This document shows, one piece after another, positions 18,840 to 28,638 of a DNA stretch of 64,000 nt. Under the pieces are notes generated by a model. That model was not told the DNA's origin and did no database searches. It worked only from the letters and a program-made list of their open reading frames with translations. A program made the translations under genes and the position numbers. Positions within the stretch are counted from its first letter, which is position 1. Each line of letters begins with the position of its first letter. Source of the DNA: VRUE01 sp963715625 (lineage in GTDB: Bacteria > Actinomycetota > Thermoleophilia > Solirubrobacterales > 70-9); the NCBI GenBank assembly GCA_963715625.1, contig OY970260.1, positions 2,914,001-2,978,000 on the forward strand. The letters run 5' to 3'.

Positions 18840-19504
18840 CCGAACGCTCTGCGCACGCGGGAGAAGAAGCCGCTATCGCCCTGCTCGGAGCGGAGGTTGT
18901 GCGGCCCCAGGGACTCCTCCAGCTTCTCTGCCAGCTCGCGCTGCTCGTCGGAGAGGCCGGTGGGGACGACGACGTGGACGACGATGCGCAGGTCGCCCGG
19001 CGGCCCTCCGTTCGAGCCCGGCAGCCCGTGGCCGCGCAGGCCAAACTGAGCACCGTGCTGGACCCCGGGCGGCAGCTCGACCTCACGGTCGCCCTCGTGG
19101 CTCGGGATCTTGACGGTCGCCCCGAGCATGGCCTGCACGGCGGAGATCTCGACCGCGTGAACGAGGTCCTGGCCGCGCATCGGCCCCCGCCTGACCTCGA
19201 AGCCGAAGGCGCCGCCGAAGACCGCCTGGAAGAGGTCCTCGACCGTGCCGAAGCCCGGACCGCCGGCCGAAGCGCCGCGTTCCCGCAGGCCGTCGTGGCC
19301 GAAACGGTCGTAGGCCCGGCGGCGCTCCGGGTCGGCGAGCACCTCGTAGGCCTCGGCGGCCTCCTTGAACTTCTCCTCGGCCTCGGGGTCGTGGGCGTTG
19401 ACGTCTGGGTGCAGCTCGCGGGCGAGCCCGCGGAAGGCCCGCTTCAGCTCCGTCTCAGAGGCGCCGCGCTGCACGCCGAGGACCTGGTAGTAGTCGCGTG
19501 GCAT
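18836..19504 (-). CDS. dnaJ: DnaJ-like co-chaperone, short form without zinc finger
   Basis: A 222-residue J-protein. The J domain (DYYQVLGVQRGAS ... LHPDVN) has the HPD motif. A G/F-type linker follows, then a C-terminal substrate-binding domain (GQDLVHAVEISAVQAMLGAT and VELPPGVQHGAQFGLRGHG). Normal DnaJ is about 370 residues; the four CxxCxGxG zinc repeats and the second beta domain are missing. Its position between hrcA and prmA says it is the dnaJ of this locus. Overlaps prmA by 4 bases. Confidence 0.88.
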   Translation of the reverse strand: MPRDYYQVLGVQRGASETELKRAFRGLARELHPDVNAHDPEAEEKFKEAAEAYEVLADPERRRAYDRFGHDGLRERGASAGGPGFGTVEDLFQAVFGGAFGFEVRRGPMRGQDLVHAVEISAVQAMLGATVKIPSHEGDREVELPPGVQHGAQFGLRGHGLPGSNGGPPGDLRIVVHVVVPTGLSDEQRELAEKLEESLGPHNLRSEQGDSGFFSRVRRAFG

Positions 19505-19514
19505 CGGGTTCTGA

Positions 19515-20537
19515 TCAGCCGTCGTAGACCGTCTCGCAGTAGCGCGAGAGCTCGCGCGCGGCGGCGCGCACCGAGGCGATCGCGGTGGCGTAGTCCATCC
19601 GCAGCGGGCCGACCACGCCGACGGCCCCCAGGTTGCGATGCGCGAGCCCGTAGTTGGCTCCGACGACGCTGACCGAGCGCAGCTCCGGGCGCGGGTTCTC
19701 GCCGCCGATCCAGAGGAAGACCGAGCGCCGGTCGAGGGCCGAGCGCAGCATCTCGAGCAGGCTCGCCCGCTGCTCCAGCGCGGTCATCAGCCGGTCCGCC
19801 CGGGGCAGATCGGCGGAGTGCGCGTCGGAGAGCAGGCGAGCGGCGCCGTCCATGTAGAGGGTGTCGGAGGACTCCTCGCGCTCGAGCTCGGTGAAGGCGG
19901 TGCCGAGCGTGGCCAGGAACTCGGCCTCGAGCGGGCCGAGCTCGGGGTCGGCGAGGCGGCTGGCGATCATCCGCGCGCCCAGTCCCATCCCCGAGAGCGA
20001 CTCGTTGAGATAGCTGGACGCCCACTCGACCAGGCCGGCATCGACCGGCGCGGGGAAGTCGAAGACACGCTTCGCGACCGTGCCGTTGGAAGCGATCGCC
20101 ACCACCATCACCCGGCTCGGCTGCAGGCGCAGCACCTCGACCCGCCGGATCGTCGCCGCGAGGGTCTCCGGCGGCGCCATCGCCAGCGCCATCAGGTCGG
20201 TCACCTGCGCCAGCGCAGCCGTCGTCTCCCGCATCGCCGCATCGATCTCCCGCTTCAGCTTCAACTCCACGCCGGCCTCAGCCGGCGGCCCTCCGGCGGC
20301 CATCATCAGATCGACATGGCGGCGATAACCCAGCTCCGTCGGCACCCGCCCCGCGGACGTATGTGGATGCGTCAGGTACCCGGCGGCCTCCAGCGCCGCC
20401 AGCTCCGCCCGCACGGTCGAAGCTCCCCACTCAATCCCCGGCAGCTCAACAAGCTCCTTCGAAGGCACGGGCTTCCCCGACGCCAGGTAGTCGTCGACGA
20501 CCAGCTTGAGAATGAGCTCTTGCCGAGGCGAAAGCAC
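19515..20537 (-). CDS. hrcA: Heat-inducible transcription repressor HrcA
   Basis: A 340-residue repressor of chaperone genes. The N-terminal winged helix is LSPRQELILKLVVDDYLASG, then GKPVPSKEL, TVRAELAALEAAGYL and THPHTSAGRVPTELGYR, all diagnostic. The GTG start at 20537 is chosen because the longer frame (to 20633) reads through repeat B1. No CIRCE operator (TTAGCACTC with its complement) is visible near hrcA or dnaJ here. Confidence 0.93.
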   Translation of the reverse strand: MLSPRQELILKLVVDDYLASGKPVPSKELVELPGIEWGASTVRAELAALEAAGYLTHPHTSAGRVPTELGYRRHVDLMMAAGGPPAEAGVELKLKREIDAAMRETTAALAQVTDLMALAMAPPETLAATIRRVEVLRLQPSRVMVVAIASNGTVAKRVFDFPAPVDAGLVEWASSYLNESLSGMGLGARMIASRLADPELGPLEAEFLATLGTAFTELEREESSDTLYMDGAARLLSDAHSADLPRADRLMTALEQRASLLEMLRSALDRRSVFLWIGGENPRPELRSVSVVGANYGLAHRNLGAVGVVGPLRMDYATAIASVRAAARELSRYCETVYDG

Positions 20538-20553
20538 GCTTCGGAGTCTAAGA

Positions 20554-20629
20554 GGAGCGCCGGGTGGCCCTCCCAAAACACTCAAGCGAGGCTCCCGCCG
20601 AGCGTTTTGGGAGGGCCACCCGGCGCTCC
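20554..20629. repeat. Palindromic element family B, copy 1
   Basis: Perfect 26-base arms (20554-20579 and 20604-20629) around the centre ACTCAAGCGAGGCTCCCGCCGAGC. The copy at 21571 has nearly the same centre but entirely different arms. It lies between hrcA and the dehydratase gene. Confidence 0.92.
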
Positions 20630-20636
20630 CCACCGC

Positions 20637-21026
20637 CTACAGCCGAACTTCCGCCTCGGCATTCCGAATCGTCTGATTCTCACCCTGTGCCGCGACGACG
20701 TCGATCACCGCGGTGTCGCCGTCGACCGACTTGACCGTGCCGCTAACGACGATCTCGGTCTCGGGAGCTCCCATGCCACGGAACTGGACCGAGAGCTTCT
20801 TGAGCTTTCGCGGGTCGCTGCCGGCGGCGTCGGTGGCCGAGCGCGCGACCAGGCCCATCATGTAGAGGCCGTGGAGGATCGTGTTCGGCAGGCCGACGGC
20901 CTTGGCGAACTCGGGGTCGATGTGGATCGGGTTGAAGTCGCCCGACGCACCCGCGTAGCGGTGCGGCAGGTACTTGTCGGGGGTCACCCTCAGCTCGGGG
21001 ATCGCGTCCCCGGTGTTCAACGTCAC
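20637..21026 (-). CDS. MaoC-like dehydratase (HadB-type)
   Basis: A 129-residue single hot-dog domain. The hydratase motif is YAGASGDFNPIHIDPEFAKA, with the catalytic Asp and His, and it continues with GLPNTILHGLYMMGL. Such proteins hydrate or dehydrate acyl thioesters. The gene just upstream encodes the N-terminal-type partner, so the pair resembles the HadA-HadB dehydratase of actinobacterial fatty acid elongation. Repeat B1 follows the stop. Confidence 0.85.
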   Translation of the reverse strand: MTLNTGDAIPELRVTPDKYLPHRYAGASGDFNPIHIDPEFAKAVGLPNTILHGLYMMGLVARSATDAAGSDPRKLKKLSVQFRGMGAPETEIVVSGTVKSVDGDTAVIDVVAAQGENQTIRNAEAEVRL

Positions 21027-21098
21027 TGGCTTCGCCCTCCCTCACGGCGCAAAGAATCAGATATGGATGCTTGTTCGGTCGGGCTCGCAGCCGCCATC

Positions 21099-21539
21099 TC
21101 AGACTCCCCTCACGATGTTGGTCCAGGTGCCCTTGACGACCTCGTCGCCGTCCTGGTTGACGGAGCGGGTCTCGAAGACGTAGAAGCCCTTGCCGTCCTT
21201 CTCGAAGATCTCCAGGCACTTGGAGGTGGTGGTGATCTCGTCTCCCGAGCAGGCGGGCACGCCCCACTCGAACTCCTGGGCCCCGTGCACCATCGCAGCG
21301 AAGTTCATCCCCACCTCCGGGTCGAACATCGCCGGCCCGAGCGCGGGAGCGCTGTAGACGACGCAGAACATCGGCGGCGCGACGACGTCGCGGTAGCCGG
21401 CGGCCCTGGCCGCCTCGCGGTCGAAGTGCACCGGGTTGTCGAGCCCGATCGCCCGCGCATACTCGCCGATCTTCTCCTTGCCCACCTCATATGTGGTGGC
21501 GGGCCATTCCTTGCCAACTGCCTCTGTCTTGATGCTCAT
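21099..21539 (-). CDS. FAS1-type MaoC N-terminal dehydratase partner (HadA-type)
   Basis: A 146-residue hot-dog protein of the MaoC_dehydrat_N group. Landmarks: YEVGKEKIGEYARAIGLDNP, VAPPMFCVV, and the MVHGAQEFEWGVPACSGDEI segment. It lacks the D...H catalytic pair of its partner, as HadA-type subunits do. It is probably the substrate-binding half of a heterodimer with the next gene. 72 bases separate the two. Repeat B2 lies between its start and lepA. Confidence 0.82.
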   Translation of the reverse strand: MSIKTEAVGKEWPATTYEVGKEKIGEYARAIGLDNPVHFDREAARAAGYRDVVAPPMFCVVYSAPALGPAMFDPEVGMNFAAMVHGAQEFEWGVPACSGDEITTTSKCLEIFEKDGKGFYVFETRSVNQDGDEVVKGTWTNIVRGV

Positions 21540-21570
21540 AGCGGCGGCAGTCTAAAGGGACCGAAGGAAT

Positions 21571-21643
21571 GGGGATCGGGCGCCCCTCCAAAGACACTCC
21601 AGCGAGGCTCCTGCCGAGCGTCTTTGGAGGGGCGCCCGATCCC

Positions 21644-21644
<1 letters not shown>
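21571..21644. repeat. Palindromic element family B, copy 2
   Basis: Perfect 25-base arms (21571-21595 and 21620-21644) around ACTCCAGCGAGGCTCCTGCCGAGC. Only two positions in the centre differ from copy 1, while the arms share almost nothing. The right arm reaches the lepA stop codon at 21644. Confidence 0.92.
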
Positions 21645-23437
<1,793 letters not shown>

Positions 23438-23491
23438 CGGCGGGGGCGGAGTATGGCGGGGTTGACCGGCGGGTCATGTCATGGGCGCTGG

Positions 23492-23583
23492 CCCGCGGGT
23501 CCTGTCGTCGCAGGGGACCCACCACCCCCTGCGGTCGCTGAAGCGTCCTCGGGGGCGGTTCCCCCTACGACGCCACCCGCGGG
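23492..23583. repeat. Palindromic element family D, copy 1
   Basis: Outer arms CCCGCGGGT and ACCCGCGGG, then the constant CCTGT on the left and GCC on the right, then a second stem, then a core containing CTGCGGTCGCTGAAGCGTCC and TCGGGG. Copies are at 25311 and 35156. It fills most of the gap between lepA and the membrane protein gene. Confidence 0.88.
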
Positions 23584-23623
23584 AGGAGCGGAGACAGATA
23601 CCCGCCGGGAACCTCGGGCGGGA

Positions 23624-25408
23624 TCACCGGCATGCCGATGGGTCCAGGGGGCTCCTTAGCTTGTAGATGACTGTGGGCGGCTTCTGCAGGACCACGGTGG
23701 TGCTTGGAGCTTGGGTCCAGCGAGCCGTGACTGGATACGGGGGCTTGTCTGGTTCGATGCGGTCTCGGCTGGCTATTACGTAGTCGTAGTTGCCTTCGTT
23801 GAGGAGCTGGCGCCAGCGGGGGCAGGTGGCGGGGGCGGTGAAGCCGCCGTGGGATTGCTCTTCGCCGACGTAGTCGACTTCGTTGCTCAGGTCGCGGCCG
23901 TAGAGGGGGTACTGGCGGGTGCTGGTGGTGGCGATGCGGGCGCCTTCGATTCCCTGGGCCCATTTGAAGGCGGCGTTGAGGCCGGGTGTGGTGAACGTCG
24001 GGTTCTCGTAGCGGTTCTCCAGATAGTGGCGTTGGACCGGGTAGCCAGCAGTCACGACGAGAACCACCAGGGCGAGAGCGGCGATAAACCCGATCCGCCG
24101 CCCAAACCCCCAGCTGACTTCGTGTTTGGTTCCGCTATCCGGAACTAAACGGGAAGTCAGCGAGAGGGAGACGAGGCGGCTGCGAAGTTGTGGGGCGACG
24201 GGGAGCAGGGAGAGGCCGAGGACAAGGGCCGGGGCTAGGTAGCGGAGGCCGGACTCGAAGCCCCTGGGCATGCCCTCGGGGCCGGAGGCGGAGGTCGGGG
24301 CGATCAGCCAGGCGAGGGCCGCCGCCAGGCCGGCGAGGGCGGCGACTCGGAGGACGGGGCCGGAACGGCGGCCGAGGCAGAGGAGCAGGCCGGCGAAGGC
24401 AAGCGCGCCGATGAGGGGCCAGAAGAGAGTGAGACCGTGGTGCAGGCCGGGGAGAAGCCAGTCCGACCAAACCGAGGTGTCGCCGAGGTAGCCGAGGACG
24501 CTGTGGCCTTCACGGCCGCCAAGGGCTTGGTCGGGAGCGGGGAGCGAAATGGGGCCGAGGTCGTCAATCCACGGCAGCGGGTTGCCGGCGTGAACGAGGT
24601 TCCGCAGGTACCAGTAGCCGCCGGTGGCAAGAGCGGCCAGCCCGGTGACCGCCAGCGAGCGCCCTCTCTCCCCTCGCGGCGCGATCGCCGCGAGGCCGAC
24701 GACGAGGACTGCGGCAGGCAGGAGAAAGTTGAGCTTCGTCCCGGCGGCCATCCCCGCCGAGAGGCCCACCACGGCCAAGGGGCCCAGCGCGAGCGCGGCT
24801 CCTACCTGCTTGCGAGAGGAGTCGCGCTCGCGCTGGGCCAGGGCGATAGCAACAGCGGCAAGCAGGAAGAAGATCCCGACGATGTCGTTGCGCGCCTCGC
24901 CGGCCTGATCGGAGAGGGCGGGCAAGCTCAGTGCGATGGCGCCCAGGGCCAGCGAGAACGGGGCGACCCGGTAGGGACGGCCGATGCACCACGAAGCAAT
25001 CAAGCACCCAACGAACCAGCCAAGGTTGAGCAGCGGGGACAGGACATCCCGATCGAAGGCCAGCATCCCGACCCCGTGGAGCAACTCCGAATTCGCCGGG
25101 TAGAACCAGGCCAGGAACTGCGGCGCGATGAAGTGCAGCTCCCACGTGTCCCCGCTCTGGAAGAACCCGGCTGCAAAAGGCCCGTGGTACCAAGTCGAGT
25201 CGAACCCGGTCATCCCCGTGGACAGCTTTGGCCTCACGTCCAGCGCGAAATGAACGACCGCTATCGCCGCTATAGCCAGGGCGATCACGGTCAAGATCCC
25301 ATCGGACTGGCCGCGGGTCCTGTCGTGGGGGAAGGGGGGGCGCTGCGGGCGGTCCACGGTCCGTCCTCGACCCCCCATCCCCCACGCCACCCGCGGGTCA
25401 GCGCCCAC
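23624..25408 (-). CDS. Large polytopic membrane protein, C-terminal portion of a split gene
   Basis: About 565 residues after the repeat-encoded start region. It has roughly ten membrane helices, a lumenal-type loop with FDSTWYHGPFAAGFF, AWFYPANSELLHG and GEARNDIVG, and a soluble C-terminal domain with YGRDLSNEVDYVG and NYDYVIAS. This matches the gene at 39771-41951 almost throughout, and both look like GT-C type glycosyltransferases or related lipid-linked sugar enzymes. The paralogue has an extra N-terminal part that is found here in a different frame (25291-25653). The first 33 codons come from repeat D2. Confidence 0.65.
   Translation of the reverse strand: MGADPRVAWGMGGRGRTVDRPQRPPFPHDRTRGQSDGILTVIALAIAAIAVVHFALDVRPKLSTGMTGFDSTWYHGPFAAGFFQSGDTWELHFIAPQFLAWFYPANSELLHGVGMLAFDRDVLSPLLNLGWFVGCLIASWCIGRPYRVAPFSLALGAIALSLPALSDQAGEARNDIVGIFFLLAAVAIALAQRERDSSRKQVGAALALGPLAVVGLSAGMAAGTKLNFLLPAAVLVVGLAAIAPRGERGRSLAVTGLAALATGGYWYLRNLVHAGNPLPWIDDLGPISLPAPDQALGGREGHSVLGYLGDTSVWSDWLLPGLHHGLTLFWPLIGALAFAGLLLCLGRRSGPVLRVAALAGLAAALAWLIAPTSASGPEGMPRGFESGLRYLAPALVLGLSLLPVAPQLRSRLVSLSLTSRLVPDSGTKHEVSWGFGRRIGFIAALALVVLVVTAGYPVQRHYLENRYENPTFTTPGLNAAFKWAQGIEGARIATTSTRQYPLYGRDLSNEVDYVGEEQSHGGFTAPATCPRWRQLLNEGNYDYVIASRDRIEPDKPPYPVTARWTQAPSTTVVLQKPPTVIYKLRSPLDPSACR
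24113..24161. repeat. Palindrome K inside the membrane protein gene
   Basis: Arms of 22 bases (24113-24134 and 24140-24161) pair at 19 positions plus one G-T, with a 5-base loop. They lie in frame and encode about 16 residues (LTSRLVPDSGTKHEVS) between two membrane segments, where the paralogue at 39771 has an unrelated short loop. Confidence 0.65.
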
Positions 25409-25653
25409 GTCCCGAGTCCGATGACCATCATTAGGAGCAGATAAGGCACCCGTTCGAACAGTCCGAACGTGCCCAGTAGCTCAGCGGCCCAGAGCAGAAT
25501 TGCCAGTGCGATGACCGTGGTTGCGAGGTGAGCTGGTGCTCCGTCAACGTCAGGAAGGATGCGACGGCGTGGCCCTGTGGCCGCAAGCCAGGCAAAACCA
25601 GCGAAAGCTCCGATCTCGGCGACGCCCAGCAGGTAGCGCCCCACGCCGAGCAT
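25291..25653 (-). pseudogene. N-terminal fragment of the split membrane protein
   Basis: A 120-residue frame with three membrane helices (YLLGVAEIGAFAGFAWLA, ATTVIALAILLWAAELLG and VPYLLLMMVIGLGTWAL). It matches the first 90 residues of the paralogue at 39771-41951. The frame then enters repeat D2 and ends in it, while the rest of the protein continues in another frame. It is either the 5' half of a gene broken by the element, or a frame error in the G-runs of D2. It starts next to the murJ stop. Confidence 0.6.
25311..25396. repeat. Palindromic element family D, copy 2
   Basis: Arms CCGCGGGT and ACCCGCGG, constant CCTGT and GCC, a G-rich second stem of about 15 bp, and the core with CTGCGG and GTCCTCG. 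The apical part is more diverged than copies 1 and 3. It sits at the exact junction between the two halves of the split membrane protein. Confidence 0.8.
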
Positions 25654-27303
25654 TTAGCGCCGACGGACCAGCCGCATGATCTGCTCGAGCTCGGCGATGC
25701 GCAGGAGCCTCGCCGCCCCGACGTAGACCAGGCCGCCGAGACCGAGCCCGACGCCGAGCGAGACGATCTGGCCGGTTAGACCCCGCCCGAGAGAGTTGTC
25801 GAGCAGGTCCCAGGCGCCGAAGGAGACGGCGGCCAGGGCGGCCGCCGCTGCGGCGATGCGCAAGCCAGTGTCGAGCAGGCGGCCCAGCTCGAGGCCGCCG
25901 AGGAGCCGGCGCAGGATCACGCACTGGACGACGACGCTGGCCACGGTGGCGATCGCGGTCGCGGCGACGATCCCGCCGACCCCGAGGTGGTAGAGGCCGA
26001 GCGCGGCGAGGGCGGTGACTGCGAGGTTGGCGGCGGCGATCCCGGTCGGCACCCAGGGGCGCTGGAGGCTGAAGAAGGTGCGGGTGAGGAGCAGGAAGAG
26101 GCCGTTGGCGGGCAGCGAGAAGGCGAACCAGAAGAGCGCGGTGGCGACGAGCGTGGTCTGCTCCGGGGTGAACTCGCCGCGCTGGAAGACGAGCCGGACC
26201 ATCGGGTCGGAGAGGACGAGGACCGCGGCCGCGGCGGGGACGAGGACGAAGAGGATCTGGCGCATCCCGTTGGCCATCGTCGCCCGCAGGTTCTCGTGCT
26301 CGCCGCGGGCGGCGAACCGGGCCAGGGTCGGGAACAGCACGGTCGCGATCGCCACCGAGAAGATTCCCTGCGGCAGCTGGTAGATCCGGAAGGCCTTGTC
26401 GATCGCCGCCGGCGCCTGGTCGCTGACGAGGGTGCCGAAGAGGCTGTTGACGATCAGGTTGAAGTTGATCAGGCCGAGGCTGATCGTCACCGGCAGCATC
26501 AGCAGCAGGACCCGCCGCACGTCGCGGTTGCGCCACTCGAAACTCCACTCGAACCTGAACGGCGTGTTACGCAGGTCCCAAGCGGGAATCAGGAGCTGGA
26601 CCAGGGTGCCGACCAGGATGCCGATCGCGTAGGCGTAGATCCGGTCCTGGCCCTCGAACATCGGCGCGAGCACGACGACGAGGGTGATGATCGTCAGGTT
26701 CCAGAACAGCGGCGAGATCGCGAAGGCACCGAAGCGGTCGTAGCTGTTGAGCACGCCGACGACGACGCCGCTCACCCCGAGCAGGATCAGGATCGGGAAG
26801 AGAACCTGAGAGAGGGTGACGGTGAGGTCGAGGATCTCGCCTTCGAAGCCCGGCGCGACCAGCGGCATGATGACCGGCGCGGCGAGGACGAAGAGTGCCG
26901 TGATCGCGCCGAGCACCAGGGTGACGAGGAGGAGCAGGGTCGAGGCGAGCCGGAAGGCCTCGCGGTAGTTCTTCTTCTCCAGTTGCTCGGTGAAGACCGG
27001 CACGAAGGCAGGCTGCAGCGCCGCGTCGGCGAAGAGGGCGCGGACGAGGTTGGGGACCTGGAAGGCGATCGTGAAGGCGGACATCGGGCCGCTGACCCCG
27101 TAGTAGGAGGCGGCGACGATCTCGCGGCCGAGGCCGGCAATCCGCGAGGCGGCCGTCGCGATCGAGAAGAACGCGGTCGAGCGGGCGATCCGCCCGGGCG
27201 ACGGCTCGGGCGAAGGTTCCTCGCCGGGGTCGAAGGCCTCGGCGGCGCGCAGCGCGGCGTCCGCCTCGATGTCGCGCCCGTCCGGCGTCTCGGGGTTCTC
27301 CAA
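25654..27303 (-). CDS. murJ: Lipid II flippase MurJ
   Basis: A 549-residue MATE-fold transporter with about 14 membrane helices and an N-terminal cytoplasmic tail rich in acidic residues. Landmarks: RIAGLGREIVAASYYG, FQVPNLVRALFADAALQPAFVPVFT, RIYQLPQGIFSVAIATVLFPTLAR and LVFQRGEFTPEQT. It moves lipid II across the membrane. It is divergent from rpsT. Confidence 0.93.
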   Translation of the reverse strand: MENPETPDGRDIEADAALRAAEAFDPGEEPSPEPSPGRIARSTAFFSIATAASRIAGLGREIVAASYYGVSGPMSAFTIAFQVPNLVRALFADAALQPAFVPVFTEQLEKKNYREAFRLASTLLLLVTLVLGAITALFVLAAPVIMPLVAPGFEGEILDLTVTLSQVLFPILILLGVSGVVVGVLNSYDRFGAFAISPLFWNLTIITLVVVLAPMFEGQDRIYAYAIGILVGTLVQLLIPAWDLRNTPFRFEWSFEWRNRDVRRVLLLMLPVTISLGLINFNLIVNSLFGTLVSDQAPAAIDKAFRIYQLPQGIFSVAIATVLFPTLARFAARGEHENLRATMANGMRQILFVLVPAAAAVLVLSDPMVRLVFQRGEFTPEQTTLVATALFWFAFSLPANGLFLLLTRTFFSLQRPWVPTGIAAANLAVTALAALGLYHLGVGGIVAATAIATVASVVVQCVILRRLLGGLELGRLLDTGLRIAAAAAALAAVSFGAWDLLDNSLGRGLTGQIVSLGVGLGLGGLVYVGAARLLRIAELEQIMRLVRRR

Positions 27304-27339
27304 TGCCTATCTCACTCGCTATAGTCGGCCGCCGGAAAC

Positions 27340-27597
27340 ATGGCGAACATAGCCTCACAGAAGAAGCGGATCCTACGCAGCGAGCGCGAGCGCACGGAGA
27401 ACCGCCTGCTCACGAGCACGGTGAAGACCCACTTCCGCCGGCTCGAGAGCGCCGTGGAGGCAGGCGACGCGAGCAAGATCGAGGCCGAGCACCGCGCCCT
27501 GGTCTCCAAGATCGACAAGGCCGTCCAGAAGGGCGCCCTGCACAAGAACACAGGCGCCCGCAAGAAGTCCCGCGCCGCGCGAATCGCCAGCGCCTAG
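27340..27597 (+). CDS. rpsT: 30S ribosomal protein bS20
   Basis: An 85-residue basic helical protein: MANIASQKKRILRSERER, STVKTHFRRLESAV and KGALHKNTGARKKSRAA are all typical. It is the only plus-strand gene in a long minus-strand run and converges on holA. Repeat E2 begins at its stop codon and may serve as its transcription end. Confidence 0.97.
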   Translation: MANIASQKKRILRSERERTENRLLTSTVKTHFRRLESAVEAGDASKIEAEHRALVSKIDKAVQKGALHKNTGARKKSRAARIASA

Positions 27598-27652
27598 CGG
27601 CGTCCTCGGTCGCTCGCGTGCAGAGCACGCCACGCTCCCTGCGTCCTTGCTA
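27594..27652. repeat. Palindromic element family E, copy 2
   Basis: Minus-strand copy of the E core from GGACGCAGGGAGCGTGGCGT to CGACCGAGGACGCC, with hairpin GCGTG-CTCTG-CACGC. The CAAGCAGATC and GATATGCGCC flanks of copies 1 and 3 are missing, so this is a shortened form. It overlaps both the rpsT stop and the holA stop. Confidence 0.8.
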
Positions 27653-28627
27653 TGCACTGACGCTCGCGCGGCGCAGCGCGAGCGTGAAGGCCAGTGCGTC
27701 GCCGTAGTCGGCACCGCCGCGGCACCAGACCTCCAGGTCGGCGAGGGCGATCGTCGCCTCATGGAGGTCGTCGAGGCTCGTGTTGCCCAACCTGGCGACC
27801 AGCTGACGGGCCGCGTAGGGGTGCATCCCGAGACCGGACTCGACCTGCTTGGTGGGAACGCCCTCCTCCAGCTGGGCGGCGGCGGCACAGGCCTTGCGCA
27901 GACGGGAGGCGAGGCCGTAGATCAGGCCGGTCACGTTCTCTCCCTGGGAGATCAGCTGCTCGGCCAGCCGGCTCGCCTTCGCCGGGTCGCGCTCCAGCAG
28001 GGCGTCGGAGAGCGCCCAGACCGCAGCCTCGGAGGTGTCGGAGACCATCGCGTCTAGATCTGCGGCGGTCACCTGCCCCCCTTCCCCGGCCCAGAGCGCC
28101 AGGCGCTCGAGCTCGTTGCGCAGCCGCACCTGGTTGGCTCCCATACGGTCGACAAGGATTCGGGCGCCGGCGGGCTCCAGCGCGAACCCGAGGTTCTTGG
28201 CTTCGCCGACCAGGAGACGCGGCATGTCGCGAGCCTTCGGCGCTTCGAACTCGTAGACCTCGCCCTTCGCCGCTCTGACCGCTTTCGCCAGCTTCGCCGG
28301 GGCCTTGGCCCGGGCAATCAGGACGACGGTCAGCTCGGGCGGCAGCGCGCCGACCGCGGCCGCGACGGCCGCGAGCTGCTTGTCGCGCCAGCGCTCGACC
28401 CCGTCGGCGAGCAGGTAGCGCCGCGTCTCGGTCAGCGACATCGCCGGGATCGCCGCCAGCAGAGCCTCGTGATCGGGGGCACCTCTGCCCTCGCTCGGCT
28501 CGAAGACTTCGAGCGCCCCGGCCCCGCCATCGCCTTCGGCGCGGGCTCGCAGGCGGGCGCGCGTGGCGTCGATCTTGGCCCCGTCGGTGCCGGCGATCAG
28601 GTACAGCGCTGCCAAGCCCTCAGCCAT
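27650..28627 (-). CDS. holA: DNA polymerase III delta subunit
   Basis: A 325-residue clamp-loader subunit. Visible features: N-terminal LYLIAGTDGAKID, the SLTETRRYLLADGVERW strand, LLVGEAKNLG, MGANQVRLRNELERLALWAG and the C-terminal helical collar with GLIYGLASRLRKA and MHPYAARQLVARL. The neighbours comEC and rpsT are its usual partners. Confidence 0.88.
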   Translation of the reverse strand: MAEGLAALYLIAGTDGAKIDATRARLRARAEGDGGAGALEVFEPSEGRGAPDHEALLAAIPAMSLTETRRYLLADGVERWRDKQLAAVAAAVGALPPELTVVLIARAKAPAKLAKAVRAAKGEVYEFEAPKARDMPRLLVGEAKNLGFALEPAGARILVDRMGANQVRLRNELERLALWAGEGGQVTAADLDAMVSDTSEAAVWALSDALLERDPAKASRLAEQLISQGENVTGLIYGLASRLRKACAAAAQLEEGVPTKQVESGLGMHPYAARQLVARLGNTSLDDLHEATIALADLEVWCRGGADYGDALAFTLALRRASVSA

Positions 28628-28638
28628 CGCGGCCGAGT

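Noticed and set aside
19505..20553. CIRCE operator upstream of hrcA or dnaJ
   Set aside because: No TTAGCACTC inverted repeat was found in the short gaps or around the start; the controlled groE genes are probably elsewhere.
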